A stretch of 64,000 nucleotides of DNA. Source: Prochlorococcus marinus XMU1412 (GTDB lineage: Bacteria; Cyanobacteriota; Cyanobacteriia; PCC-6307; Cyanobiaceae). Each line of letters opens with the position of its first letter. Positions within the stretch are counted from its first letter, which is position 1. Both the position numbers and the translations under genes were made by a program. Under the pieces are notes generated by a model, which was not told the DNA's origin, did no database searches, and saw only the letters and a list, made by a program, of their open reading frames with translations. Location of the stretch: positions 79,125-143,124 of the forward strand of contig NZ_JAAORJ010000004.1 of assembly GCF_017696315.1 (NCBI RefSeq), in the 5' to 3' direction. Of this stretch, positions 46,383 to 56,455 are shown one piece after another.

Positions 46383-47306
46383 TTGAGAAATTTAGTTACT
46401 GGAGGCGCAGGTTTCCTAGGTTCACATTTAATAGATAAATTACTTAACGTTTCTGAAGAAGTTATCTGTCTTGACAATTATTTCACTGGTAGAAAAACAA
46501 ATATAGCAAAATGGTTGGGTAACAAAAATTTTGAATTAATCAGACATGATGTGATTAATCCTATACAACTTGAAGTTGACAGAATATGGCACCTTGCTTG
46601 CCCAGCTTCTCCTGTTCACTATCAAAGCAATCCAATCAAAACATCGAAGACTAGCTTTCTTGGAACTTATAACATGCTTGGTTTAGCTAGGAGAGTTAAT
46701 GCAAGGATATTATTTGCAAGCACTAGTGAAGTTTATGGCGATCCAGAAATCCATCCTCAACCTGAGGAGTATAAAGGGTCTGTTAATCCTATAGGGATCA
46801 GAAGTTGTTACGACGAAGGTAAAAGAATTGCTGAATCATTATGTTTTGATTATCAAAGGATGCATCAAACTGAAATAAGGGTTGCTAGGATTTTTAATAC
46901 ATATGGACCGAGAATGATACCAAATGATGGGAGAGTAGTAAGTAATTTTATTGTACAAGCATTAACTAACCAACCAATAACTATTTATGGCGATGGATCA
47001 CAAACCAGATCATTCTGTTATGTAGATGATCTAGTAAATGGACTTATTTCTCTAATGAATTCTTCCGAAATTGGTCCAATGAATATAGGCAATCCTAGTG
47101 AATTCACAATAAAAGAGCTTGCTGAAATTATATTAAAAAAAATTAATTCAAATTCTAAAATAATATATTTACCACTGCCGCAAGATGATCCACTTCAACG
47201 AAAACCTATTATTGATAAAGCCAAAGATAAATTAGACTGGTTCCCTAAAGTCAATTTAGAAGTGGGTTTAGAAAATACCATTAATTACTTTAAAAAGGTT
47301 CTCTAA
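46383..47306 (+). CDS. uxs: UDP-glucuronate decarboxylase (UDP-xylose synthase)
   Basis: A 307-residue extended SDR from a TTG start. [17 protein letters not shown] is the NAD site and [20 protein letters not shown] is diagnostic of UXS. The Ser/Tyr/Lys and [13 protein letters not shown] blocks and [13 protein letters not shown] follow. It turns UDP-glucuronate into UDP-xylose. The matching UDP-glucose dehydrogenase is the next gene, 205 bases downstream. Together they give UDP-xylose for the island's glycans. Confidence 0.95.
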   Translation: MRNLVTGGAGFLGSHLIDKLLNVSEEVICLDNYFTGRKTNIAKWLGNKNFELIRHDVINPIQLEVDRIWHLACPASPVHYQSNPIKTSKTSFLGTYNMLGLARRVNARILFASTSEVYGDPEIHPQPEEYKGSVNPIGIRSCYDEGKRIAESLCFDYQRMHQTEIRVARIFNTYGPRMIPNDGRVVSNFIVQALTNQPITIYGDGSQTRSFCYVDDLVNGLISLMNSSEIGPMNIGNPSEFTIKELAEIILKKINSNSKIIYLPLPQDDPLQRKPIIDKAKDKLDWFPKVNLEVGLENTINYFKKVL

Positions 47307-47511
47307 AGACAGATTCTTAAAAAGCATTAACTGACATAATTTATTTTCAAATTAGAATCTCAAGGGAGAATCATTGAATAAAATACTTAATTATTTATTC
47401 AATTAGAAAACCTACATTATGTTAAATTTAAAATATATCTACATTTTACAGAACTTATTTCATTAAGAATTTTTTAATTTAAAATAAATGGATATCTAAT
47501 TAAATAATTTA

Positions 47512-48939
47512 ATGCAGGTTAAAAATATATGTTGCATTGGAGCTGGTTATGTTGGTGGGCCCACAATGGCCGTTATCGCAAACAAATGCCCGCACATCGA
47601 AGTTAATGTTGTAGACGTAAATAGAGAAAGAATTGAAAAATGGAACAGTGATAATTTAAATGAATTACCAGTTTTTGAGCCAGGTCTCTCTAACTTAGTA
47701 AAGAAATGTAGAGGTGTAAATTTAAATTTTTCATATTCTGTTGGTGAAAAGATAAGTAATGCCGACATGATTTTTATTTCGGTTAATACACCTACAAAAA
47801 AGAAGGGTATTGGAGCTGGCAAAGCGAGTGATTTAAAGTGGGTGGAAGCATGCGCAAGAGAGGTGGCGACTTATTCAAAGGGTCATACAATAGTCGTTGA
47901 AAAAAGTACACTCCCAGTAAGAACTGCAGAAGTTATAAAATCTATTCTTAGTGAAGCGACAATATCAGATTTAAAAAATAATGCTACAAAAACATTCGAT
48001 GTTTTATCTAATCCTGAATTCCTTGCAGAAGGCACAGCAATTAATGACCTAATTAATCCAGATAGAGTTTTAATTGGGGGAGATAATGGTATTGCAATCG
48101 ATTCTCTATCTGAAATATACAAAAACTGGGTTCCTAACCATAAGATAATTACCACTAATTTGTGGAGTAGTGAGTTAGCTAAACTTACAGCGAACGCTTT
48201 CTTAGCTCAAAGAATAAGTTCTATAAATTCAGTAAGTGCTATTTGTGAGGCAACTGGTGCTGATATTAGAGAAGTTTCTAAAGCGATTGGATTAGATAGT
48301 AGAATTGGTCCAAAATTCCTCAATGCTGGGCCTGGATTTGGTGGCAGTTGTTTTAAAAAAGATATTTTAAATTTAGTTTACCTTTCAGATTTTTTTGGTT
48401 TAAAAGAAGTTTCTTCCTTTTGGGAAAGTGTTGTCAGCCTCAATAATTGGCAACAACACAGAATATCAAAATTAATAGTTAAAAAACTTTTTGGAACTTT
48501 AACTAATAAAAAAATTGTAGTGCTTGGATTTGCCTTTAAAGCTAATACAAATGATACAAGAGAATCACCTGCAATTAATATTTGTAAAGAACTTTTAGAA
48601 GAGGGGGCTTTTCTAGTTATTCATGATCCAAAGGTTTCCATTAAGCAAATAAATATCGATCTGAATTTAAAACCATTAGAAATTTCCAATAGGCTTGAAA
48701 GCAATACCCAAACCTTAGAAGGTAAATGGAGCAAAGCCTTTGATCTTGAAAAATCTTTTATTGATGCCGATGCTGTTTTAATATTGACTGAATGGGATAA
48801 TTACAAACATCTAGACTGGAAGAAGATCTCAAAGTTGATGCGAAAACCTTCATGGTTGTTTGATACAAGATCCATGATCGACCCTGAAGAATTTAGTAAT
48901 ACTAAAATAAATTTTTGGCGCGTTGGTGATGGAACTTAG
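47512..48939 (+). CDS. ugd: UDP-glucose 6-dehydrogenase, eukaryote-type
   Basis: A 475-residue dehydrogenase. CIGAGYVGGPTMAVIANKCP opens the NAD fold; the catalytic cysteine is in GFGGSCFKKDILNLVYL, and the active-site Lys/Asn in TANAFLAQRISSIN. VNTPTKKKGIGAGKASDLK and SNPEFLAEGTAINDLINPDR match animal and plant UGDH more closely than typical bacterial Ugd, by recollection. It makes UDP-glucuronate for UXS. No alignment was run. Confidence 0.95.
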   Translation: MQVKNICCIGAGYVGGPTMAVIANKCPHIEVNVVDVNRERIEKWNSDNLNELPVFEPGLSNLVKKCRGVNLNFSYSVGEKISNADMIFISVNTPTKKKGIGAGKASDLKWVEACAREVATYSKGHTIVVEKSTLPVRTAEVIKSILSEATISDLKNNATKTFDVLSNPEFLAEGTAINDLINPDRVLIGGDNGIAIDSLSEIYKNWVPNHKIITTNLWSSELAKLTANAFLAQRISSINSVSAICEATGADIREVSKAIGLDSRIGPKFLNAGPGFGGSCFKKDILNLVYLSDFFGLKEVSSFWESVVSLNNWQQHRISKLIVKKLFGTLTNKKIVVLGFAFKANTNDTRESPAINICKELLEEGAFLVIHDPKVSIKQINIDLNLKPLEISNRLESNTQTLEGKWSKAFDLEKSFIDADAVLILTEWDNYKHLDWKKISKLMRKPSWLFDTRSMIDPEEFSNTKINFWRVGDGT

Positions 48940-48954
48940 ATTTTATAAAAGATA

Positions 48955-50157
48955 TCAACCATATTTTTTTATGAAATCTTCTATACAGAAATGCAATCTT
49001 TCAAACATAGTTTTTGTCATGCCATGATGTAATGGTAAAAGTATCCCATTTTCCATAATTAAATCAGCATTTTTTAGACCTTTTGGAGTTACTCTCTTCT
49101 CAATATTTTTACACATAGGTTGACGAAGTATATTTCCTGTAAAAACAACTCTTGTTTGTATATTTCTTTCCTCAAGGTAAATTTGCAATTGTTTTCTAGA
49201 AAAAGGTATATCTTTTTTTAGCAGTATTGGAAAGGCTAACCATGCAGTAGAAACATCTTTATAGACTTTTGGAATTTGAAAATATTCTTTATATTGATCA
49301 AAAAATTCACATTGTAATTGAAAATTTTCCTGTCTTTTAACTATATTATCTTTTAATTTTTGTAGCTGTGCCAAACCAAATGCGGCTCCAATTTCACTGC
49401 CTTCAAGGTTGTAGCCTACTTCTTCAAAAACGAACTTTGCATCATACTCTATTCCATCTAAATTAATATTAAATCTATTTTCAATATCTTCACTTCTTTG
49501 ATCAAATAATGATGAACTTCTTCCCCAAGACCTTAACAACTTTGCTTTTTGATAAATTTGTTTATCATTCAAAGTTAGAGCGCCTCCATTCCCAGCACAG
49601 TTAATAATATGTGATCCATAAAAACTAGTAATCGACATATCTGTATACTTTCCACTAGATATGTTTTCTCCGATTGTTGCTCCCAATGTATCTGCAGAGT
49701 CCTCAATTACTATAAGATTGTTTTTATCGGCAATATTACGAATTTTTGGCCAGTCACATAAATTACCTAATAAGTTAGGAGCAAGTATTGCTACAGTCTT
49801 TTCTGTAATTAAATCCTCTATTTGATCAGAATCTATGCAATATGTCAGGTGTTCTACATCTGTAAAGACTGGTTTCAAATTATTCTTTAATAGGCACCCC
49901 ACAGTAGTAGAAAAAGTTAGAGCAGGAGTTATAACTTCTGAACCTTCTTCAAATTGAAATGATTCGATTCCAAGATATAGTGCTGAAGAGCCTGAATTTA
50001 CATAAAGACAATATTCTTTAGAAAAAAGATTTGCAATTTTTTCTTCAAACAATCTTGAGTATTTGCCCATTTGGGTTGACTCTTCGAGACACTTTACCAC
50101 GGCATTAATTTCATCTTTTCCATAAACAGTTTTTGCGTAAGAAATTTTTTCTGACAT
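48955..50157 (-). CDS. DegT/DnrJ-fold PLP enzyme, RfbH-like, with histidine in place of lysine
   Basis: A 400-residue protein. The usual lysine site reads SFYGSHIINCAGNGG, so histidine seems to replace lysine as in ColD and RfbH (CDP-4-keto-6-deoxyglucose 3-dehydratase). The tail matches RfbH (SWGR, GYNLEGSEIGAAFGLAQLQ, RVVFTGNILRQP). The RfbH Fe-S cysteine region after SWGR has no cysteines here. The step may be a PMP-dependent sugar dehydration without iron-sulphur, or a novel one. It lies about 6 kb from rfbE-rfbG-rfbF. Function is inference. Confidence 0.82.
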   Translation of the reverse strand: MSEKISYAKTVYGKDEINAVVKCLEESTQMGKYSRLFEEKIANLFSKEYCLYVNSGSSALYLGIESFQFEEGSEVITPALTFSTTVGCLLKNNLKPVFTDVEHLTYCIDSDQIEDLITEKTVAILAPNLLGNLCDWPKIRNIADKNNLIVIEDSADTLGATIGENISSGKYTDMSITSFYGSHIINCAGNGGALTLNDKQIYQKAKLLRSWGRSSSLFDQRSEDIENRFNINLDGIEYDAKFVFEEVGYNLEGSEIGAAFGLAQLQKLKDNIVKRQENFQLQCEFFDQYKEYFQIPKVYKDVSTAWLAFPILLKKDIPFSRKQLQIYLEERNIQTRVVFTGNILRQPMCKNIEKRVTPKGLKNADLIMENGILLPLHHGMTKTMFERLHFCIEDFIKKYG

Positions 50158-50259
50158 TAATTTAATCTTTATTTAAATTTTACAGTTAAATTTTTATTTT
50201 TAATCTAATTTGATAATTGATTTATAAAAATTACATTTTTTTTCAAAAATTTTTCTTAA

Positions 50260-52176
50260 CTAATATTTTTCACTAAATTTATCCCACTCTGGAACTAACT
50301 CTTTTAAAACTTTTAGAGCTTCAAAAGTATCATTATCATTTAAAACTTTGATGAAATTTTTAATGCTTAAAAATAATTTTTGATGATTTATTGATTTTTC
50401 ATGAGCTCTAAAAATTAGAGGATGTTCTGTAGTTGATGACTCTGAATCAATTAATAATTCCTCAAATAGTTTTTCTCCAGGTCTTAATCCAATTAACTTA
50501 ATTTCTATATCACCTTCAGGATTTTCTTTATTCTTTAAGGACTTTCCATTCAAAATTATCATTTGCTCAGCTAGTTTTTTTATAGGAACTGGTTCTCCCA
50601 TATCTAATAAAAAGAGATCCCCTCCCTTTGCCAAAGATAATGATTGCAAAACCAACTGAGATGCTTCAGATATAGTCATGAAATATCTAATTATTTTTGG
50701 ATGAGTAAGAGTTATTGGCCCTCCATTTTTAATCTGATTTCTAAATAAAGGGACTACAGATCCTGAAGAATCGAGAACGTTACCAAATCTGACCATAGAA
50801 AAAATAGTGCTTTTCAGATCATATTTTTCATTTTTTGAACATTTCTCAGAAAAAGCTTGAATTATAAGCTCGGATAATCTCTTTGATGCGCCCATAATAT
50901 TTGTTGGACGAACTGCCTTATCAGACGAAATGAAAACAACATTTTCAACAGAAGTATTCTCTGCGGCAAAGCAAATATTAAATGTTGAGATAATATTGTT
51001 TTTTAAACCCTCTACTGGATTTATCTCTACTAAAGGAACATGTTTGTAAGCAGCAGCATGAAAAACGACATCAACTTCATTTTCTTCAAATATCTTTTGT
51101 ATCAAATCAAAATTACATGCATTACCTAAAATCGCTTTTATTTCAAATTTACTTTGAAGATTAGATAATTTTTTATTTATTGAATATAAATTATTTTCAT
51201 TCATTTCAAACATAATTAGTTTTTTGGGATTTAGATTATGAATCTGAATACATAATTCACTTCCAATTGAACCTCCAGCGCCGGTTATTAAAACAATTTT
51301 ATTCTTAATGCCCGTTTCAAGTAATTTCTTATCAGCCTTAACAACTTCTCTTCCTAATAAATCATCAATAGAAATAGGTTGAAGATTATCTATAGTTAAT
51401 TCTCCTGAAATAAGTTGAGTAACAGATGGAATAGATAGCAAAGGTATCTTATATTTTTGTAAATAGTCTATGATTTCTCTTCTTCTTTCTCTTTTCATTT
51501 TAGGAACCGCAAGAAGTATTTGATTTACTTTACCTTTTAAAAAATCAATCTCATTTGGAGATTTAATTAAAATACCTAATATCGATCGGCCCCATAGTTT
51601 TTTATCATCATCAATGAAGCAAATAATTTTATATGAATTAAGTCTCATTAAGTTTTTTGCTAACTGGGCACCATTCTCACCTGCTCCATAAATAATTACG
51701 TTCTTGATTTTTTTGTTAGGTAAATTCAAAGAATAGTTTACAAAGTCCCTAATTGTAAGTCTCAAAAATATTTGTAATGTGCTGGATATTAGCCACAATA
51801 AAATGAAAGATGGTTGGTTATTAAATTCATCGAAATAATAAATTCCTGCCAGATAAATTAAAAAAAATAAAAAGCCATTCCTAGCCAATATTTGATAAAA
51901 AGCAGAGACATCTGAATATCTACTAAGAGCTTTATATTGAAATGTAATTAAATTTATTATGGGACTTAAAATTAGTCCCAAAAAATAAATCCAGAAAAAA
52001 TCCTTACTACTAGAAAATATAGACCCGGGATAAATATAATTTTTAAATTTTGAAAAAAATAAAACTAAAGTTATTGATAAAATAACTATTAATAAATCAA
52101 TGATTACAAGAATCCATTTTCTAGTTATTGGATTTGCATTCCATAAAATTCTAAATAATGAAGGAAATTTAATCAT
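50260..52176 (-). CDS. WbpM-like nucleotide-sugar dehydratase, membrane-bound
   Basis: A 638-residue protein. About residues 15-150 hold four to five membrane helices, then a CoA-binding-like domain (VIIYGAGENGAQLAKNLM) and the SDR catalytic domain beginning VLITGAGGSIGSELCIQI. The catalytic triad region is FISSDKAVRPTNIMGASKR: methionine replaces the usual tyrosine, typical of WbpM/FlaA1-type 4,6-dehydratases. It would make UDP-4-keto-6-deoxy-GlcNAc. WbpV- and WbpL-like genes lie immediately upstream, as in pseudomonad O-antigen loci. Confidence 0.93.
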   Translation of the reverse strand: MIKFPSLFRILWNANPITRKWILVIIDLLIVILSITLVLFFSKFKNYIYPGSIFSSSKDFFWIYFLGLILSPIINLITFQYKALSRYSDVSAFYQILARNGFLFFLIYLAGIYYFDEFNNQPSFILLWLISSTLQIFLRLTIRDFVNYSLNLPNKKIKNVIIYGAGENGAQLAKNLMRLNSYKIICFIDDDKKLWGRSILGILIKSPNEIDFLKGKVNQILLAVPKMKRERRREIIDYLQKYKIPLLSIPSVTQLISGELTIDNLQPISIDDLLGREVVKADKKLLETGIKNKIVLITGAGGSIGSELCIQIHNLNPKKLIMFEMNENNLYSINKKLSNLQSKFEIKAILGNACNFDLIQKIFEENEVDVVFHAAAYKHVPLVEINPVEGLKNNIISTFNICFAAENTSVENVVFISSDKAVRPTNIMGASKRLSELIIQAFSEKCSKNEKYDLKSTIFSMVRFGNVLDSSGSVVPLFRNQIKNGGPITLTHPKIIRYFMTISEASQLVLQSLSLAKGGDLFLLDMGEPVPIKKLAEQMIILNGKSLKNKENPEGDIEIKLIGLRPGEKLFEELLIDSESSTTEHPLIFRAHEKSINHQKLFLSIKNFIKVLNDNDTFEALKVLKELVPEWDKFSEKY

Positions 52177-52271
52177 CAGTTTATTGATGAGATATATTAC
52201 CGTATTTACTAAAGGTATCCTACATTACAATTTATGTAAAAAAATATATATGTCTTTTTAGCAATACAAAT

Positions 52272-53228
52272 TTATTTTGATTTAGACTTTAATAACTCCA
52301 ATTCAAAAGGAGAAGCAAATTCAACTTCCAGAAAAAAGGCATAAGAATAGATTAGAAAAAAACATAGAATTTTCAAAAAAACTATATTCAAAAGACAAGA
52401 AATAATTAATAATAAAATAGAAATTAAATAATTTATAGATACTTTTGAATGAGACCAGCCTGCCTTACATAATCTTTGATATAGATGAAGAGAATGAGGT
52501 TTAAAAATATTTTCACCAGCTAAATATCTTCTCAAGATACAAATAATTGCATCAAAGAATAAAGGGGAAGCACAAAATAATAGATCAAAAGATGTTCCAA
52601 AATTATCAGTATTAAAGACAGCGCCTGCAAAAACAGCTCCAACGAACGTACTACCAGTATCACCCATAAATATTTTAGAAGGATGCCAGTTCCAACAAAG
52701 AAAACCTATTAATCCTCCAATAATTATTAAAAATGATAAGTCAACTTTAATGGCTGCAAAACCAAATAATATGATTAAACATGATGTAATTAATCCGTCT
52801 ATTCCATCCATAAAGTTTATAAAATTTATAATAGCTGTTATTAATACAGATAAACAAATAATTCCTATTAAAAATAGGAATTGATTGAAATTTTCAAAAT
52901 AATTTAATACAAATTTACTTTGCAAAATTATAAAAATTGAAGTTAATATTTGAACAATATATCTGTAAATATTTTTCAATGAAAAAAAATCATCTAGAAG
53001 GCCTACAAGCGCTAGTGGAAGACAAATTATAAATAATAAATTATCTACAAATAAACTAAAAAAAGCTGTTGATAAAACAAAGCTAATACCTCCCCCTGTA
53101 ATAGTAGGTTTTTGATGCATACTTCTAGAATTTGGTTTGTCTAAAAAAAAATTATTTGATGCATTTACTAAAAAATATGTAAAATAATAGTTTATTAAAA
53201 TTAATATAAAAAAATAATTTATTATCAT
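52272..53228 (-). CDS. WbpL/WecA-family undecaprenyl-phosphate sugar-1-phosphate transferase
   Basis: A 318-residue protein with about ten hydrophobic helices. Family motifs are FMDGIDGLITS, IFMGDTGSTFVGAVFAG and PHSLHLYQRLCKAGWSH, all on expected cytoplasmic loops. It transfers a HexNAc-1-phosphate (FucNAc for WbpL) to undecaprenyl phosphate. It is two bases from the WbpV-like gene and upstream of WbpM, a block also seen in Pseudomonas O-antigen clusters. It is a second glycan initiator besides the WcaJ-like gene. Confidence 0.92.
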   Translation of the reverse strand: MIINYFFILILINYYFTYFLVNASNNFFLDKPNSRSMHQKPTITGGGISFVLSTAFFSLFVDNLLFIICLPLALVGLLDDFFSLKNIYRYIVQILTSIFIILQSKFVLNYFENFNQFLFLIGIICLSVLITAIINFINFMDGIDGLITSCLIILFGFAAIKVDLSFLIIIGGLIGFLCWNWHPSKIFMGDTGSTFVGAVFAGAVFNTDNFGTSFDLLFCASPLFFDAIICILRRYLAGENIFKPHSLHLYQRLCKAGWSHSKVSINYLISILLLIISCLLNIVFLKILCFFLIYSYAFFLEVEFASPFELELLKSKSK

Positions 53229-53230
53229 GA

Positions 53231-54178
53231 CTACTTTTTCTTTTTAACTTTTTCTCTTTTAAACCAATTTACAGTAATGTTTACACCTTGCTGGGTTGAA
53301 TAAGGTGGTACCCAATTTATACAATTGAAAGTTTCTCTAGGATCAACCTCAAGACTCTCAATCAGTCTGTTAATTTTCTGCTTGTTATTTGTAATTAGTC
53401 CAAATAATTTTAGAATCCTTAGAGGTAATTTAAAAATTACTATATTTTTATTTAATCCTTTCGCAATAAGTCGCGCTAAATCTTTTGTGGAAACTGGATT
53501 ATAATCAGATACTACAAATGTTTTATTTAGTGCCTTCTTACTAGCTATACATTTACGAATAAAATCCGCTAAATTTCCAACAAATATTATTGAACGTTTA
53601 TTTTGTATTTTTCCAAATGGTAAAGGAATATTTAAATTAACTAATTTAATAAAGTTGAGAAAATTAGCTCCTACCAAAGGACCATAAACCAAAGGGATTC
53701 TAATAATAACAATTTTTAAACCATATTTTTTCGACACATCTCTTAAAACATCCTCTGCTCGACATTTTGATTTAGAGTATAAATCTTTTGGACTAAATTT
53801 TGTTTTATTATTAAAGGGATGATTTGGTAATGTTTTTTCTCCATACACTTTAACTGTACTTAAGAATATTAATTTTTTTATATTTAATTTAGCTGCCTCT
53901 TTAGCAATTCTCTCGGTTGCCAATACGTTAATTGATTCATAATTATTAATAGCTTCTTTTGAATTTTGAAAAGAATGTACTTTTGAAGCACAATGAATAA
54001 CTACATCAACTCCAGAAAGTATGCTTTTCCAATCATTATTATTTTCTAAGTTATTTATCAAAAAAACATTTTTTCCTTTTTCTCTCTGTATCCTTCTAAT
54101 TTTATATCCAAAATTTGTCAGATATTTACATAAATAATCCCCTATAAATCCATTAGATCCAGTTATCGCAACTAGCAT
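53231..54178 (-). CDS. WbpV/WbpK-like NAD-dependent epimerase/reductase
   Basis: A 315-residue extended SDR. AITGSNGFIGDYLCKYL starts the fold; FLSTVKVYGEKTLPNH and DLYSKSKCRAEDVLRD give the Ser/Tyr/Lys set; RIPLVYGPLVGANFL follows. This is the type found next to WbpL, thought to reduce the WbpM product to UDP-D-QuiNAc or UDP-D-FucNAc. It does not resemble RfbS paratose synthase as far as I recall. It is two bases from the WbpL-like gene and six from the GT4. Confidence 0.85.
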   Translation of the reverse strand: MLVAITGSNGFIGDYLCKYLTNFGYKIRRIQREKGKNVFLINNLENNNDWKSILSGVDVVIHCASKVHSFQNSKEAINNYESINVLATERIAKEAAKLNIKKLIFLSTVKVYGEKTLPNHPFNNKTKFSPKDLYSKSKCRAEDVLRDVSKKYGLKIVIIRIPLVYGPLVGANFLNFIKLVNLNIPLPFGKIQNKRSIIFVGNLADFIRKCIASKKALNKTFVVSDYNPVSTKDLARLIAKGLNKNIVIFKLPLRILKLFGLITNNKQKINRLIESLEVDPRETFNCINWVPPYSTQQGVNITVNWFKREKVKKKK

Positions 54179-54183
54179 ATTGA

Positions 54184-55305
54184 TTAGCTCTCTATTAAGT
54201 CTGAGTAGATTTCTAAATGTTTTTTTATGACGTTTTGAATATCAAAATCTGATATGGCGAGCTTTCTTCCTTCTTTGCCCATTTGTTCGCATAATTTTGG
54301 GGAATTTATAAGTTTTTTTATTGCTCTAGTTAAAGCGCTGCTGTCTTTGATTGGCACAAGTATACCAGTTTTACCTGGGATAATTGCATCTCGACAACCT
54401 TGATGATCTGTTGTCACTACTGGCTTACCGCAAGCAGCAGCCTCAATCAATATCTTAGGTAAACCTTCACCATAGTAAGAAGGTAAGACAACTATAGATG
54501 AATCGCATATAAGATCTTTCATATTTTTAATATATCCAAAAAATTTAATTAATCCTAGAGATTCCCAATCATTGATTTGTTCTTGGGAAACAAAGTCTGG
54601 ATTATCCTTATCTAAAATTCCTGCTACTAAAAATTTGACTTTTTTTGAATTTAATTCTTTAGCAGTTTCAATAAACTCAAATAAGCCTTTTGATTTTAAA
54701 AGTCTTGATGCAAATAGAATCTTTTGAAAATTTAAGTTCTTCTTTTTAGGCTTATAAAAATTCAAATCAACTCCAGATCCTCTTATCAAAAGGAATTTAC
54801 TTTTTTGTATGTTGCAAATTTCTTGAATAACGTTTAAATCATCTGAATTCTGGAAAATAACTTTTAATTTTTCTTTTGAAAATACAAATTTATAAACCAA
54901 CTTAACTAAGAATTTTGTTAGTAAAGCTTTTAAATCGGAAGATATAAAAACATAGCCCAAACCTGATATAGAGGAAACAAATCCAACATTCCTGAAAAAC
55001 TTAGATGCAACTCCTGCAAAAATTATTGGTTTAATTGTAATTGCATGAATAATTTGAGGTTTTATAGTTCTTATTAGAAAAACTATTTGAAAGAAAGACT
55101 TTATAGTTTTTATTAAATTAAAATTTCTATCAATTTCTATAGGATGAATTTTAAAACCATATGAAATCAACTCATCTTCTGCTCCAGTAAATTTTGTTGA
55201 TAAATGGACTTCATAACCCTCATCAATAGCCGCTAATCCTATAGGTAATCTATGAGATATAAAAAACCAATCTACATTGCAAAAATATAAAATCTTTTTT
55301 TTCAT
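54184..55305 (-). CDS. GT4 family glycosyltransferase
   Basis: A 373-residue GT-B enzyme. The acceptor half includes WFFISHRLPIGLAAIDEGYE and GVASKFFRNVGFVSSISGLG (a PelF/WbpX-type pattern). The donor half has FASRLLKSKGLFEFIETAKE and SYYGEGLPKILIEAAACGKP with the E-x7-E motif. It probably adds the second sugar to the WbpL-primed lipid, as such genes commonly lie just before WbpV/L/M. Specificity is unknown. Confidence 0.9.
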   Translation of the reverse strand: MKKKILYFCNVDWFFISHRLPIGLAAIDEGYEVHLSTKFTGAEDELISYGFKIHPIEIDRNFNLIKTIKSFFQIVFLIRTIKPQIIHAITIKPIIFAGVASKFFRNVGFVSSISGLGYVFISSDLKALLTKFLVKLVYKFVFSKEKLKVIFQNSDDLNVIQEICNIQKSKFLLIRGSGVDLNFYKPKKKNLNFQKILFASRLLKSKGLFEFIETAKELNSKKVKFLVAGILDKDNPDFVSQEQINDWESLGLIKFFGYIKNMKDLICDSSIVVLPSYYGEGLPKILIEAAACGKPVVTTDHQGCRDAIIPGKTGILVPIKDSSALTRAIKKLINSPKLCEQMGKEGRKLAISDFDIQNVIKKHLEIYSDLIES

Positions 55306-55393
55306 TTTAATTATGAGCTGAACTTAAATTTAAAAATATTTTCTTAGTCAGGATAGCTTCATAAATTTTTTTTTTAAAGAAAGATTCATATAT

Positions 55394-56446
55394 TTATGAA
55401 TTATGCATATTTTTTGTCCATTCAAGCATCTTCTTAATCCCTTGACGATGTGACATTTTAGGTTCCCATTTTAGAATTTCTTTAGCTTTGCCAATATTTG
55501 CTATAAAACAATCTTGATCAGAATTTCTCCTCGCAATTTTTTTAAAATTTAATTCTTTTAAAGATAATTCATCTTTAAGAATATCTATTAGCTCTAAAAT
55601 GCTAAGGGAATTTTCCTTACCACCGCCAATATTAAAAATTTCACCTTTTAAAATATCTTTTTTTTCAAATGCACATTGATACAAAGAAACTAAATCATCA
55701 GAATGTAATACATCTCTCACTTGTTTCCCTGTCCCAGAAATTGTAAAGGGTTTTATCTGAATATTTTTAAGAGCAGATTTCTGTTCAAGTGCTTTTAAAC
55801 AAAACCAACCAATCCAACCTTGATCAATGGATGCAAACTGTCTACCTCCATAAATTGAAGAATGTCTAAAAATAACTGTTCTTAGATCAAATAATCTAGC
55901 CCAGTCTTTTACGTATTGATCGGCAGAACCTTTTGAGCATCCATATGGAGTAGAGAAGTCTAGAGGAATATTTTCATCCAAACCAAGTGGAAAATCATTC
56001 AATACATATCTTTTTTCGTTTTCTATAACTTTAATCCAATTAAGATCTCCATATACTTTATTTGTACTACTGTAGGCTAACAAAGCATTTGGACTATACT
56101 TTCTCATTGCCTCAAGAACATTAAAAGTTCCAATTACATTTGTTTCCAAATCTTTCCTTGGATTTTCTATTGAAAGAGTCATAGCAACTTGTCCAGCTAC
56201 ATGACATATAAATTCAAATGGAGCAAATTTTTCAAAAAATTTATTTAATTCCTCTTTTTTAGAAATATCATACTTTGCAAAGGTTAATTGATTTTTCAAA
56301 GATTTAGATTTTAACCACTCTAAATTATTGATAGATCCTTTTCGTTCAAGAGAATCAATAATAAAAACTTCATAATCCTTTTTCAAGAAAGAAAATGCCA
56401 AATTACTTCCTAGAAATCCGCATCCTCCAGTAATTAATACTTTCAT
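55394..56446 (-). CDS. rfbE: CDP-paratose 2-epimerase-like SDR (RfbE)
   Basis: A 350-residue extended SDR. TGGCGFLGSNLAFSFLKKD and SLERKGSINNLEWL, then CHVAGQVAMTLSIENPRKDL, YSSTNKVYGDLNW, STPYGCSKGSADQYVKDWAR and GGRQFASIDQGWIGWFCLKA match RfbE, the CDP-tyvelose 2-epimerase, very closely from memory. RfbE converts CDP-paratose to CDP-tyvelose. rfbG and rfbF are next upstream. The reductase (RfbS) that makes CDP-paratose is not seen in this window. Confidence 0.88.
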   Translation of the reverse strand: MKVLITGGCGFLGSNLAFSFLKKDYEVFIIDSLERKGSINNLEWLKSKSLKNQLTFAKYDISKKEELNKFFEKFAPFEFICHVAGQVAMTLSIENPRKDLETNVIGTFNVLEAMRKYSPNALLAYSSTNKVYGDLNWIKVIENEKRYVLNDFPLGLDENIPLDFSTPYGCSKGSADQYVKDWARLFDLRTVIFRHSSIYGGRQFASIDQGWIGWFCLKALEQKSALKNIQIKPFTISGTGKQVRDVLHSDDLVSLYQCAFEKKDILKGEIFNIGGGKENSLSILELIDILKDELSLKELNFKKIARRNSDQDCFIANIGKAKEILKWEPKMSHRQGIKKMLEWTKNMHNS

Positions 56447-56455
56447 TTAATTTAT

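Noticed and set aside
53231-54178. CDP-paratose synthase (RfbS) completing the rfb pathway
   Set aside because: Its motifs and its position next to WbpL- and WbpM-like genes fit the WbpV/WbpK type better.
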